The notes: generated by a model not told the origin, from the sequence alone. A DNA stretch of 64,000 nt from Burkholderia stabilis (GCF_001742165.1 NZ_CP016443.1:1364001-1428000), one strand, 5' to 3'; shown: positions 24,285-33,706, numbered from the stretch's first letter. Translations and numbers: made by a program.

Positions 24285-25903
24285 TGGACCGCCGCACGTT
24301 CCTCGTCGCGTCGGCGGCCGCGTCGCTCGCCGCATGCGGCCGCACCGGCTGGATCGAGACGACGCCGCGCATCGGTTACCCCGGCATGCGCGAAGGCCAT
24401 GCGTTGCGCGACCATGCAACGCTGCCGCCGCCGTCCGGCACGATCGAAACGGATATCGCGATCCTCGGCGCGGGCGCGGCCGGGTTGTCGTGCGCGTGGC
24501 AGCTCGCGCGCGCGGGCCACAAGCACTTCACCGTGCTCGCCGGCCCCGAATTCGGCGGCAATGCGGCCGGCGGCCGCTTCGGCGATCTCGGCTATCCGAA
24601 AGGCGCGCACTACCTGCCGCTGCCGTCGCTCGAATCCGCGCATCTGCGCGACATGCTCGCCGACCTCGGCGTGATCGAAGCCGCGCCGTTTGCCGCCCGG
24701 CCCGTGTACGACGAGCGCGCACTCGTCCACGCGCCCGACGAGCGGCTGTTCATCGCCGGTCAATGGCAGGACGGCATCGTGCCGACGGCCGGCCTCGGCG
24801 CCGACGAACTCGCGCAGCAGACGCGCTTCTTCGCGTACACGGACGGGCTGCGCACCGCGCGCGGCGCGGACGGCCGCAAGGTGTTCTGCATCCCGATCGC
24901 GGAATCGTCGCGCGACCCGCGCTGGCGTGCGCTCGACCGGCGCTCGTTCCGCCAGTGGCTGCTCGACGAGGGCTACACCGCGAAAGCGCTGCACTGGTAT
25001 CTGAACTACTGCTGCCGCGACGACTACGGCGCGGGATACGAGCACGTGTCCGCATGGGCCGGGCTGCACTATTTCTCGTCGCGCGGCGGCCACGCGCGCG
25101 ATGCGAGCGACGGCGCGGTGCTGACCTGGCCCGACGGGCTGCACACGATGGTGACGAAGCTGGGCGATTCGATCACCGCGCGCACCGGCTCGAACGCGTG
25201 GACGCGGGACGGCTTCGCCGTGCGCGCGACCGACCGCGCGGGCGGCGTCGACGTCCTGTGCGCGCGCATCGGCGATGACGGCACCCTGTCGACGTTTATG
25301 CTGAAGGCGCGGCGGGTCGTCAGCGCGATGCCGCTGTTCGTCGCCGCGCGCGTGTTTCCGCAGCTTTCCGCATACGGCTTCGAACCCGCGCGCGACCTGC
25401 CGCCGCGCGCACCGTGGCTCGTGTCCAACTTTCTGCTCGACGGAATGCCGGCCGAAGAAGCCGGCGTGCCGCTCGCGTGGGACAACGTCGTCTACGACGG
25501 TGCGGGGCTCGGTTATGTCGTGTCGACGCACCAGTTGATCCGGATGTCGCCGCCGACGCGCTCGGTGTTTTCCGCGTATCAGGCGCTGAGCACGCACGCG
25601 CCGGACGACACGCGCCGCTGGCTCGCGCAAGCCGAGCCCGGCGCGTTGCGCGAACAGGCGGCGGCCGACCTGCAGGCCGTCTACGGCCGCGAGCTGTGGA
25701 AACACGCGACGGCGCTCGACATCACCGTGCGCGGCCACGCGATGGCGACGCCCGACGTCGGTTTCCTGAGCCGGCCGGGGCTGCTCGCGCTGCGCGATGC
25801 CGACGGCCCCGTCGTGTTCGCGCATGCCGACCTGTCCGGGCTGTCGCTGTTCGAGGAAGCGTCGTACTGGGGCATGCTCGCGGCCCGGCGCGTACTCGCC
25901 TGA
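24284..25903 (+). CDS. Tat-exported FAD-dependent amine oxidoreductase-like lipoprotein
   Basis: 539 residues. The N-terminus MDRRTFLVASAAASLAACG combines a twin-arginine signal with a lipobox-like LAAC, suggesting a lipid-anchored periplasmic protein exported folded with its cofactor. The dinucleotide-binding motif is DIAILGAGAAGLSCAWQLAR (about 57-76), and VVFAHADLSGLSLFEEASYW at the end resembles the C-terminal FAD motif of amine oxidases. It starts inside the stop of the aminopropyltransferase gene. It may oxidise the amine product, but the substrate is not shown by sequence. Confidence 0.85.
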   Translation: MDRRTFLVASAAASLAACGRTGWIETTPRIGYPGMREGHALRDHATLPPPSGTIETDIAILGAGAAGLSCAWQLARAGHKHFTVLAGPEFGGNAAGGRFGDLGYPKGAHYLPLPSLESAHLRDMLADLGVIEAAPFAARPVYDERALVHAPDERLFIAGQWQDGIVPTAGLGADELAQQTRFFAYTDGLRTARGADGRKVFCIPIAESSRDPRWRALDRRSFRQWLLDEGYTAKALHWYLNYCCRDDYGAGYEHVSAWAGLHYFSSRGGHARDASDGAVLTWPDGLHTMVTKLGDSITARTGSNAWTRDGFAVRATDRAGGVDVLCARIGDDGTLSTFMLKARRVVSAMPLFVAARVFPQLSAYGFEPARDLPPRAPWLVSNFLLDGMPAEEAGVPLAWDNVVYDGAGLGYVVSTHQLIRMSPPTRSVFSAYQALSTHAPDDTRRWLAQAEPGALREQAAADLQAVYGRELWKHATALDITVRGHAMATPDVGFLSRPGLLALRDADGPVVFAHADLSGLSLFEEASYWGMLAARRVLA

Positions 25904-26050
25904 GCGCCGGCTTCCGGCCCGCGCGGCGGCCGCCGTTTCGTCATGGCGGCGCCACCGCCACCCGCTATAATCGCCCGACATTCCGACTGCATTGAGCAGG
26001 CCGACGGTGCCGCGCCTTCGCCGCATCGTATGCCCTCCTCGACAACAACA

Positions 26051-26806
26051 ATGACGACCCGAACCATCCGACGCCTTCGCCCGTTCGTGCGCGCCGCCGC
26101 GCGCGTGCTTGCCTGCGCCCCGCTGCTCGGCGCACCGCTCGCGCTGCATGCGGCCGACACCGCAGGCACCGAGCCCGCCTCCGGGCGCTACATCGTCGTC
26201 GACACCGGCCACACGCCTGCGCACCCGGGCTCCACCGGCGCGAGCGGCCGCGTCGAATACCTGTACAACCTCGATCTGTCCGCTGCGGTCGCTGAAAAGC
26301 TCGCCGCACACGGCGACCGCGTGCGGCGCACATCGGCCGACGGCCGCGAGATCGCGCTCGACCAGCGTTCGACGCAGGCGCCCGATGCGAACCTGTTCGT
26401 ATCGATCCATCACGACTCGATGCAGCAGCAGTTCATCGACGCAGGCCGGCAGCGCGAATTCCGCGGCTTCTCGGTGTTCGTGTCGGAACGCAACCCGCAC
26501 TACGCGGAAAGCCTGCGTTGCGCGAAGGCGATCGGTGAACGCCTGGTCGCGGCCGGCGAACGGCCGTCGCTGTATCACGCGCAGCCGATCCGCGGCGAGA
26601 ATCGCCCGCTGATCGACCCGCAACTCGGCATCCACCGCTTCGACGATCTCGTCGTGCTGCGCACCGCGCCGATCCCGGCCGTGCTCGTCGAAGCCGGCGT
26701 GATCGTCAATCCGGACGAAGAAGCACGGCTCGCGCGGCGCGAAACGATCCAGCGTTTGTCCACCGCGATCGCGGCCGGGATCGACGCGTGCACGGCGCCG
26801 AAATAA
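26051..26806 (+). CDS. N-acetylmuramoyl-L-alanine amidase (Amidase_3)
   Basis: About 251 residues with a signal peptide ending near ALHAADTAG. The Amidase_3 zinc residues appear in IVVDTGHTP (His), VEYLYNLDLS (Glu), LFVSIHHDS (second His) and the catalytic Glu in AVLVEAGVIVNPDEE. It would cleave the amide between MurNAc and the stem peptide during cell separation or recycling. Start could be 26030 or 26051; the latter gives the shorter signal. It is on the same strand as the polyamine genes but 147 bases away. Confidence 0.88.
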   Translation: MTTRTIRRLRPFVRAAARVLACAPLLGAPLALHAADTAGTEPASGRYIVVDTGHTPAHPGSTGASGRVEYLYNLDLSAAVAEKLAAHGDRVRRTSADGREIALDQRSTQAPDANLFVSIHHDSMQQQFIDAGRQREFRGFSVFVSERNPHYAESLRCAKAIGERLVAAGERPSLYHAQPIRGENRPLIDPQLGIHRFDDLVVLRTAPIPAVLVEAGVIVNPDEEARLARRETIQRLSTAIAAGIDACTAPK

Positions 26807-26860
26807 TTGACGGTATCACCCGTCGGGCTCAACGGTTTTCACCCAGTCAGGAGCAACACC

Positions 26861-27250
26861 ATGAAGAAGAAAAACCTGCTTGCAACCTGCGCGCTGTTCG
26901 CGCTTGCCGTTCCGTTCGCCGCGCACGCAGCCGGCTGCGCGAAGCCGCGCAGTGCGTTCGACCAGGTGTACTGCACCAGCACGCTGTTCTCGCAGTCCGA
27001 CCGCGATCTCAACGACGAATACGGCCGCCTGCGCAAGCAACTGAACGGCGATCAGCAGGCCGCGCTGAAGGCCGGCCAGCTCGCGTGGCTGAAGCAACGC
27101 GACGCCCAGTGCAGCGAAACGCGCAACAGCAGCTACCTCGTGGATATCCAGTGCGCGAATGACATGACACAGTCCCGGCTGTCGTTCCTGCGCGAACGCG
27201 AGCGTGAATGCACGAGCACGGGGTGCGTGGCGTCGAAGCTCGGCGAGTAA
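26861..27250 (+). CDS. LprI-like (DUF1311) exported protein
   Basis: 129 residues with a clear signal peptide (MKKKNLLATCALFALAVPFAAHAA). The mature part has six cysteines and the LprI/DUF1311 pattern: AGCAKPRSAFDQVYC, SDRDLNDEYGRLRKQLNGDQ, LKAGQLAWLKQRDAQC. Members include lysozyme-inhibitor-like proteins. Its place after a cell-wall amidase fits an envelope role. CAGGAG precedes the ATG. Confidence 0.85.
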   Translation: MKKKNLLATCALFALAVPFAAHAAGCAKPRSAFDQVYCTSTLFSQSDRDLNDEYGRLRKQLNGDQQAALKAGQLAWLKQRDAQCSETRNSSYLVDIQCANDMTQSRLSFLRERERECTSTGCVASKLGE

Positions 27251-27319
27251 GCGCTTTGCGGGCGTCGTGCCGCGAAGCGATTCGCGGCGCGGCGCTTCGG
27301 CATCACGAAGGAAACAGCG

Positions 27320-27898
27320 ATGCGGCATGAATTCTCCGAAGTCCTCAACGATTTGATCGACTACTTCCTCGTCGGCGATCTTCTGCTGCTGAAGCGCTAC
27401 AAGGAAGAACACGGGCTGCCGGACAACGTCGCATCCGAATTCACGGCGAACGACAGCGGCGACAAGGCCGTGCTGGAAGGTATCGTCATTGCGCTGGCCG
27501 GCATCGAGAATCATCCGTACACGATCATCTTCACGCTGGACGACGCAACACCCGAATTGCTGAAGACGGGATGCCGCCTGCAACATCGACGTCGCGGCTA
27601 CGTGCTGCGCGTCGAGAATCGCTCGATCATGCTCTACACGTGGCGCATTCTCGAACGCTTCAACGATGAAACGGTGAACGCGCTGCTCGCGCGTTACCGC
27701 GAACCGGGCAGGCCCGTGATCGAAATCGAGAACGGCTGGTACGACGTCGAAATACTCGGCGGAGAAGTGCCGCGCAATGGCTGGTTCGAGCCTGCGTTCG
27801 AATTCGTTCTGAAACGAACCGACGAACCGGGCGACGCGTCGCGCGTCGATATCGGCTACAGGTTTGCGATCGACGGCAGTTCGGATCGGGCGGAATGA
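27320..27898 (+). CDS. Hypothetical cytosolic protein
   Basis: 192 residues, no signal peptide or membrane segment. N-terminal helical MRHEFSEVLNDLIDYFLVGDLLLLKRYKEE and a beta-rich C-terminal part (PVIEIENGWYDVEILGGEV, WFEPAFEFVLKRTDE). Acidic overall. I do not recognise a family; size and fold pattern resemble immunity proteins, but no toxin gene is adjacent. GAAGGAAAC precedes the ATG. Confidence 0.7.
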   Translation: MRHEFSEVLNDLIDYFLVGDLLLLKRYKEEHGLPDNVASEFTANDSGDKAVLEGIVIALAGIENHPYTIIFTLDDATPELLKTGCRLQHRRRGYVLRVENRSIMLYTWRILERFNDETVNALLARYREPGRPVIEIENGWYDVEILGGEVPRNGWFEPAFEFVLKRTDEPGDASRVDIGYRFAIDGSSDRAE

Positions 27899-27940
27899 AC
27901 CCCGCGCGCCACAACCCGCAACCGATCAGGCAGAACACAC

Positions 27941-28480
27941 ATGGCACCGAATCCGGCGACGATCGACATCCGCGCTGCCACATCCGCTGACGCCCCGGTC
28001 ATTGCCGACATCCACGTCGCCTCGTGGCAAACGACCTATGCAGGCATCATGCCTGCCCCGTTCCTCGCCGGCCTGTCGGTCGAAAAGCGCACGGCCGCCT
28101 GGCGCCATGCGCTCGACGCCGGACGGCCGCGTGTCGCGCTCGCGTTCATTGAAAACGAGCCCACGGGCTGGATCGCATACGGTCCGACGCGCGACACCGA
28201 CAAGGATCGCGCGTGGGGAGAAATCGAAGCGATCTATCTGCATCCGTCGCGTTGCGGGCAACGCATCGGCACGGCGCTGGTCGACCATGCGTGCCGATCG
28301 CTGCACGACGCGGGCCATGCGTGGGTGTCGCTCTGGGTGCTGGTCGCAAACCGTCGCGCAACGGCATTCTATGAACGCGAGGGCTTCGTCGCGGAAGACG
28401 ACATCAAGACATTCGAGATCGACGGTACGCCGATCGAAGAAGTGCGCTATTGGCGCGCGCTACCGAAACGATCCTCGTGA
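27941..28480 (+). CDS. GNAT-family N-acetyltransferase
   Basis: 179-residue acetyltransferase. IDIRAATSADAPVIADIHVASW starts the fold, and EIEAIYLHPSRCGQRIGTALVDHA is the acetyl-CoA-binding loop, followed by LWVLVANRRATAFYEREGFV. Substrate unknown. Its 3' end overlaps the end of the convergent LysR gene by 21 bases. Confidence 0.88.
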   Translation: MAPNPATIDIRAATSADAPVIADIHVASWQTTYAGIMPAPFLAGLSVEKRTAAWRHALDAGRPRVALAFIENEPTGWIAYGPTRDTDKDRAWGEIEAIYLHPSRCGQRIGTALVDHACRSLHDAGHAWVSLWVLVANRRATAFYEREGFVAEDDIKTFEIDGTPIEEVRYWRALPKRSS

Positions 28481-29398
28481 CGGAACGATCTCCCCCGTCT
28501 CCAGACGCAACTGCATCATCCGCACCAGCTCGCGAATCTTCGCGTTGACGGAATTGCGGTTCGCATAAGCGGCCAGCAACTCCAGCGGCGCCGGCGCCAT
28601 CTCCAGCGGCACGCGCAGCAACCGCCCGTCGGCAAGCTCGGCCGCGCACGCGCGCTCGACGAGAATCGCGAAGCCGATCCCGTTCAGCGCCGCCAGGCCC
28701 GCCATCTCGCCGCTATTGACGCGATACCGGCTCGCGACCGGAATCTTGTGAATCCGCCCGTCGCTATCGGCGAACTGCCACGGCTGCCCTTTCAGCGTGC
28801 TCAACGTCGTGATGCACGGCAATTGCCTGAGCTGCTCCGTCCGGGTCGGCAACCCGGTCCGGGCGATGAGCGACGGCGCAGCCACGACGACGCTCGGCAA
28901 CCGCGCAAGCGGCCTGACGATGAACGCGCTGTCGTCCAGCTTCCCCCGATTGACGATGATCGACAGGTCGATGTCGTCTCGCAACGTCGATATGCCCGCG
29001 AGGCTGGTATCGCAGTCGATCTCGACATGCGGGTAACGGCTCGCGAATTCCGCGACGATCGGCCCGAGCATGCGCGGCCCGATTTCGCCGGGCACGCAGA
29101 GCTTCAGCACGCCGCGCAACTCCGTTTGCTGCGAGGTCAATTCGGATTCGGCCAGCATCAGCGCATCGAGCATCGGCCTCGCCCTTTCGTGCAGCAAGCG
29201 CCCGGCCTCGGTCATCCGAACGTGCCGCGTGCTGCGCTCCAGCAGCCGTACGCCGAGCTTCGCCTCCAGTTGCGCCACGTGGCGGCTCACGTTGGAACCC
29301 GGCAGCGACAACACGCGCGCGGCGCCGGCAAAACTGCCTTCGTCGACGACCGACACGAACACGCGCACCGCATTCAGATCCAGCTTGCTACGCATCAT
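28460..29398 (-). CDS. LysR-type regulator
   Basis: 312-residue LysR regulator: winged helix at about 6-65 (LNAVRVFVSVVDEGSFAGAA, GSNVSRHVAQLEAKLGVRLL) and an effector-binding domain (LKLCVPGEIGPRMLGPIVAE). It resembles the AaeR/DsdC-like group with GAARVLSLPGSNVSRHV. Divergent from a flavin monooxygenase across 152 bases, which it probably controls. Two ATGs lie at the start; either is possible. Confidence 0.88.
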   Translation of the reverse strand: MMRSKLDLNAVRVFVSVVDEGSFAGAARVLSLPGSNVSRHVAQLEAKLGVRLLERSTRHVRMTEAGRLLHERARPMLDALMLAESELTSQQTELRGVLKLCVPGEIGPRMLGPIVAEFASRYPHVEIDCDTSLAGISTLRDDIDLSIIVNRGKLDDSAFIVRPLARLPSVVVAAPSLIARTGLPTRTEQLRQLPCITTLSTLKGQPWQFADSDGRIHKIPVASRYRVNSGEMAGLAALNGIGFAILVERACAAELADGRLLRVPLEMAPAPLELLAAYANRNSVNAKIRELVRMMQLRLETGEIVPSRGSFR

Positions 29399-29550
29399 TA
29401 TCCCGTTTGAGGTATCAAAGCTTGCCGTTTTTCACGGCTTATCCCGCCAGCGACAGTAATTTACGATGCTCGTCCCGTCAACCAGTGCGACGCCGACGCG
29501 CAGCGACACTGCGTATCGCAGCACTCGCACGCCCCTACGGAAGGAGTGTC

Positions 29551-30729
29551 ATGGACATTGCAATTCTGGGCGCCGGCGTGGCCGGCATGAGCACCGCGCT
29601 CGCGCTCGCCGGGCGCGGGCATCGAATCCGGTTGTACGAACGCAGGCCATCCGAATCGACGATGGGCGCGGGCGTCGTGCTGTGGCCGAATGCCGGTTTC
29701 GTGCTCGAACAGCTCGGCCTGCTGCCCGACATCGTCGAAGTCAGCGGCCACCTGCACGCAATGCGGTGCATCGACCGCCACGGCAGCCCGTTCAAGCACA
29801 CCGATATCGGCGAACTCGACCGATACATGGGTTTTCCGACGCGCTCGATATTGCGGCGCGATCTGCAGGCCGTGCTGTCGCGGCACGTGGCCACGCAAGG
29901 CATCGAGGTGTGCTTCGGCCATTGCGCGACGACGATCGACTCGGCACCGGATGGCCGCGCCGTCGTTCGCTTCGACAATGGCACGGAGATCGCGCCCGAT
30001 CTCGTCATCGGTGCGGACGGCCGCATGAACTCCGTCGCGCGGCGCCATGTCGTCGGCAGCAACACGCCGATCTATCAGGGATTCGTCAACTGGATCGGCG
30101 TCGCGCAGAGCGATGTACCGCTCGTCGACGACGTGTCGATATTCGACTACTGGGGCACGCGCGAGCGGTTCGGCATCGTCGCAATCGATCGGCGACGCGT
30201 TTACTGGGCTGCCGCACGGCACGAGGTTGACGGTGACGACACGGCGGAAGGCGACCCGGGCCCGATGCTGGAACGGATGTTCGATGCGTGGCCGGCACCC
30301 GTCACGGCCGTGATGCGCGCAACACCGCCGAACACGATCGCGAAGATTCGCGTGCACGATCTCGATCCGGTCGACGTATGGCATCGCGGCAACGTGCTGC
30401 TGATCGGCGACGCCGCGCATGCGCCGTTACCCACTTCCGGACAAGGCGCATGCCAGGCGCTCGAAGATGCGTGGCATCTCGCCCGTTGTCTCGATGAGCA
30501 CGGGCCGCACGACGGCAGCGACCTCGACGCTGCGCTCGCATCGTTCACGATGCGGCGCAACCCGAAAACCACGGCAATCACCCAGCGAGCCCGCGATTTC
30601 GCTCGTCAATTGTTCGGCACGGGCACGCACGAAAACGTACGGCAAGTCGTCGATCCGATTGCCGAAATCGAAGCCATCGCAACTGCCTGGGGCGCACATC
30701 TGCCGATGGAACAGGCACACGATCGATGA
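29551..30729 (+). CDS. FAD-dependent monooxygenase (UbiH/PHBH-like)
   Basis: 392-residue flavoprotein with MDIAILGAGVAGMSTALALA (GxGxxG), the middle DLVIGADGRMNSVAR (DG motif) and GNVLLIGDAAHAPLPTSGQG (GD motif), the three fingerprints of the class-A aromatic hydroxylases. It would hydroxylate an aromatic or related substrate using NAD(P)H and oxygen. AAGGAG lies 6 bases before the ATG. The frame continues upstream without a ribosome site. Substrate unknown. Confidence 0.9.
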   Translation: MDIAILGAGVAGMSTALALAGRGHRIRLYERRPSESTMGAGVVLWPNAGFVLEQLGLLPDIVEVSGHLHAMRCIDRHGSPFKHTDIGELDRYMGFPTRSILRRDLQAVLSRHVATQGIEVCFGHCATTIDSAPDGRAVVRFDNGTEIAPDLVIGADGRMNSVARRHVVGSNTPIYQGFVNWIGVAQSDVPLVDDVSIFDYWGTRERFGIVAIDRRRVYWAAARHEVDGDDTAEGDPGPMLERMFDAWPAPVTAVMRATPPNTIAKIRVHDLDPVDVWHRGNVLLIGDAAHAPLPTSGQGACQALEDAWHLARCLDEHGPHDGSDLDAALASFTMRRNPKTTAITQRARDFARQLFGTGTHENVRQVVDPIAEIEAIATAWGAHLPMEQAHDR

Positions 30730-30754
30730 GACCCGGACTCGCAGGCGGCGGCAG

Positions 30755-32040
30755 TCAGTTCGCGTCATCGTCGCACACGGTGTCCGATACCTCCTTGTGA
30801 GGATGCCGTATCGGGTCCTGCATTGCGTCGAAAAGCGCGCGGTACTCCGGCGACAGATCCTCGATGCGATAGCCGTGCTGCAACAACATCTGCACGACTA
30901 CGGGGTTACCGACGTACACGGCCCGTTCGAGCGGCGCGATGCGGTTCTGCAGCGCCGCCCCGTCGGCGCGCATCTTCGCGGACTCGGCGAGCCACGCTTC
31001 CGCCCCCTGCGCGCGACTTTGGGCGGATTGGCGTCTGCCCACGCGGCCAGCCGATACCAGACCTCGTCGACGTCGCCGGCGGTATGAAGCGTCACGCCTG
31101 CCTTGGCCAGCCAGTCGATCGATCCGGTGGCGGCGCCCGCGGCCGCGCTCGCGTACAGACCGTCGAGATGCGTGTCGCGCTCGGGATGCAGCGGATCGAC
31201 GCCCAACGCGACGAGTTGGTTCATCAACGCGATCGAACCGCTCATCGCGGCGCCGTGCAGCGCCGCGGTTCGCTCTTCCGGCCCCCACAACGGCAGAAAC
31301 TGGGCCGTAATCGCGGGAGCGTTCCGAAAGCCGACACGCAAAGCCATATCGGGCGGCAGTGCGTAGGCGATCCCGCCCTTGCAGAACGTATCCGGATCGC
31401 TCCCGCCGAGACGCACTTCGCTCGCGCGCCTGACGCCTTCGAGCGTCACCGCGAGGATGCGCGGCGCCGACTTGCGAACGGCTTCGCTCGCCCACGTCGC
31501 GCGATCGCAGTCGGCGGCGCAATCGGCGAACGCCCGCTGGAACGCGACGGCATCGTCGGTGCGCAGCGCTTTCGTCATGTTCGTGTTGTCGTCGTCGATG
31601 CGCTGCTCGTGCGCCGCCTGCTGCGGGTCTACGCGATTGCCGCGGTTCATGTCGTGCTTGAACATAACGGACAGCCCCAAGACCAACACGGCAAGCAACA
31701 CCTGCAACCAGAAGCCCCAGGCGAAGCTCGGTGCACGCCACGGTTTGCAATATGCTGCGTAGGCCAGCAACGCGACGCCGACAATGACACCGACGACGGT
31801 ACTGGCCTGGTCGAGGAAAATCATCCAACCGATAAACAGGACGAACGCCAGATCACGACCGAAAGGTATCGAGCAGATCGCCAACAGAGCGGCCGCGAAC
31901 AGCCCCCACAGCGGGATGCCCGATATCCACAGCAGCACGGACGAAAAAGTGCGGGCGCCTGCCGGTGGTTTGACTTGCTCGGCTGGACCTGCGTCGGCAT
32001 GTGCGGGCGACGGGCCGGTATCTCGATGATCGGTACTCAC
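30755..32040 (-). pseudogene. Membrane/ankyrin-repeat protein gene with a -1 frameshift
   Basis: One gene read in two frames. The 5' part (32040 to about 31010) encodes four transmembrane segments (LLWISGIPLWGLFAAALLAI, VVGVIVGVALLAYAAY and others) and then ankyrin-like LHGAAMSGSIALMNQLVALGV. The 3' part (about 31010 to 30755) continues sensibly in another frame (AEAWLAESAKMRADGAALQN, VVVQMLLQHGYRIEDL). The frames join if one base is added to a run of five identical bases at 31003-31007. Read straight, the protein runs out in Arg-rich nonsense. It is a recent frameshift, a sequencing error, or slippage. Confidence 0.75.
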
Positions 32041-32208
32041 TATGCCCTCTCTTTCTTTTGATTATGTCGAACAAGGTCGAGTACCGAATCCGCGCATCGC
32101 AAGCGTATCGGAGCAACCGGTCACCCGCGACGGAACCGGGATCGCCCGCCGTGCGGGTGGAAGCTTAGCAAACGCGCCGTCGGGCGGGAATCGCGGCGCG
32201 CGTGTCCC

Positions 32209-33555
32209 TTACAGAAACCACCGATACTCCCGTGCGCCGATCTCGTTGCGAAAATCCAGCTCCTCCTGCCGCTTGTTCTCGCAGTACACCATCACGAACT
32301 CGCTGCCGAGCCCTTCGCGCACGGCCGCGTGATCCTGCATCGCCGCGACGGACGACAGCATCTCCTTCGGGAAATCGATCCCGCTCGTGCGATCCTCGTT
32401 GAGCGGCGCGATCGGTTCGATCCGCGCATCGAGCCCGTGCTCCATCCCGGTGAGGATCGCCGCGAGCACCAGATACGGATTCGCATCCGCGCTCGCCAGC
32501 CGGTGTTCGATCCGCAGGTTGCGTGCATCCGATTCGGGAATCCGGATGCACGCATCGCGATCCTCGAAGCCCCAGCTCGCACGGCTCGCCGCGTTCACCA
32601 TCGATCCGTAGCGCCGGAATGCGTTGTGATTCGGCGCGAACACGGGCATGCAATGCGGCAGCAGCGCGAGACAGCCGGCCACCGCGTGCCGCAGCGGGCG
32701 CTGCTCGTCAACGGCTAGCAGGTTGCGCCCCGCGTCGTCGTACAGGCTCACGTGCACGTGCATCCCGCTGCCCGGCGCATGCAGGTAAGGCTTGCCCATG
32801 AAGCTCGCGCGATAGCCGTGCTGCAACGCGACGCCGCGCGTGCTGCGGCAGAACAGCGCCGACCAGTCGGCCGCGCGCAACGCGTCGTCGGTGTGGCCGA
32901 AATTGATCTCGAACTGACCGGGTCCGAGCTCGGCCGTGATGACCGTCGCGTCGACGCCCTGCTCGCACGCGGCCTCGACCATCTCGTGCAGCACGTCGGA
33001 GAAGCGCGACAGGCGCTCGATGTGCATGTTCGGTTGATCGTCGCGATCGTCGCTCAGCCGGTCGCGCGGATACTGCGGCATCCCTTCCTCGAGCTGCGCG
33101 GCGAACAGATAGAACTCCAGCTCGAACGCGACGACCGGCCGGATTCCGCGCGCCGCGAAGCGCCGCAGCACGCGCGCGAGCACTTCGCGCGGCTCGAACT
33201 CGATCGGCGAATCGGTGCCGTCGGAGCTGATCAGCATCTGCGCGAGCGGCTGCCGCTCCCAGCGCACCGGCTTCAGCGTGCCGGGAATCAGGCGGCGCGG
33301 CGCATCAGGGTCGCCGTCGTTGAAACAGTAGTCGCCGATCTTGTAGAGGCCGCCCTGCGTGCCGAGCAGCACGCAGTTCTGCGGCAGCTTCAGCAGCGAG
33401 CCCGATGCGACCTTCTCGAGCGCATCGATCGGGTAACGCTTGCCGTAGAAGTGTCCGGGCAGGTCGAGGCAGATCAGGTCGACATAACGGATCTCGGGGT
33501 GCGCCTGCCGGAATGCGCGGACTTCACCGACCAGCGCGGGAACGACGTCAGCCAT
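32209..33555 (-). CDS. puuA: Gamma-glutamylputrescine synthetase (glutamine synthetase family)
   Basis: 448-residue glutamine-synthetase-like ligase. Metal/substrate residues occur in VVAFELEFYLFA, ITAELGPGQFEINF and GSGMHVHVSLYDDAG, and NHNAFRRYGSMVNAASRASW precedes the C-terminal part. PuuA joins glutamate to putrescine as the first step of the Puu pathway. It lies with puuR and puuB on the same strand, which supports this over glutamine synthesis. The aldehyde dehydrogenase and hydrolase of the pathway are not in the window. Confidence 0.88.
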   Translation of the reverse strand: MADVVPALVGEVRAFRQAHPEIRYVDLICLDLPGHFYGKRYPIDALEKVASGSLLKLPQNCVLLGTQGGLYKIGDYCFNDGDPDAPRRLIPGTLKPVRWERQPLAQMLISSDGTDSPIEFEPREVLARVLRRFAARGIRPVVAFELEFYLFAAQLEEGMPQYPRDRLSDDRDDQPNMHIERLSRFSDVLHEMVEAACEQGVDATVITAELGPGQFEINFGHTDDALRAADWSALFCRSTRGVALQHGYRASFMGKPYLHAPGSGMHVHVSLYDDAGRNLLAVDEQRPLRHAVAGCLALLPHCMPVFAPNHNAFRRYGSMVNAASRASWGFEDRDACIRIPESDARNLRIEHRLASADANPYLVLAAILTGMEHGLDARIEPIAPLNEDRTSGIDFPKEMLSSVAAMQDHAAVREGLGSEFVMVYCENKRQEELDFRNEIGAREYRWFL

Positions 33556-33706
33556 GTCTCATCCTTTCCATGTCTTGTATGGCGGTGCCGCATCGCGGCG
33601 AACCGGATTCACGCGCATGCGTCACGCCGCACACGTCATGTCGATCAGTACAACAAACAAGCTGCGCGGCGCGACGGCCTGCAACGCCGCCCGCCCCGCC
33701 GACAAC

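Noticed and set aside
24128..26635. 835-codon open frame on the minus strand
   Set aside because: Arg/Ala/His-rich antisense shadow of the FAD oxidoreductase and amidase genes; no family motifs, and the opposite strand has clear ones. Such long shadows are expected at this GC content.
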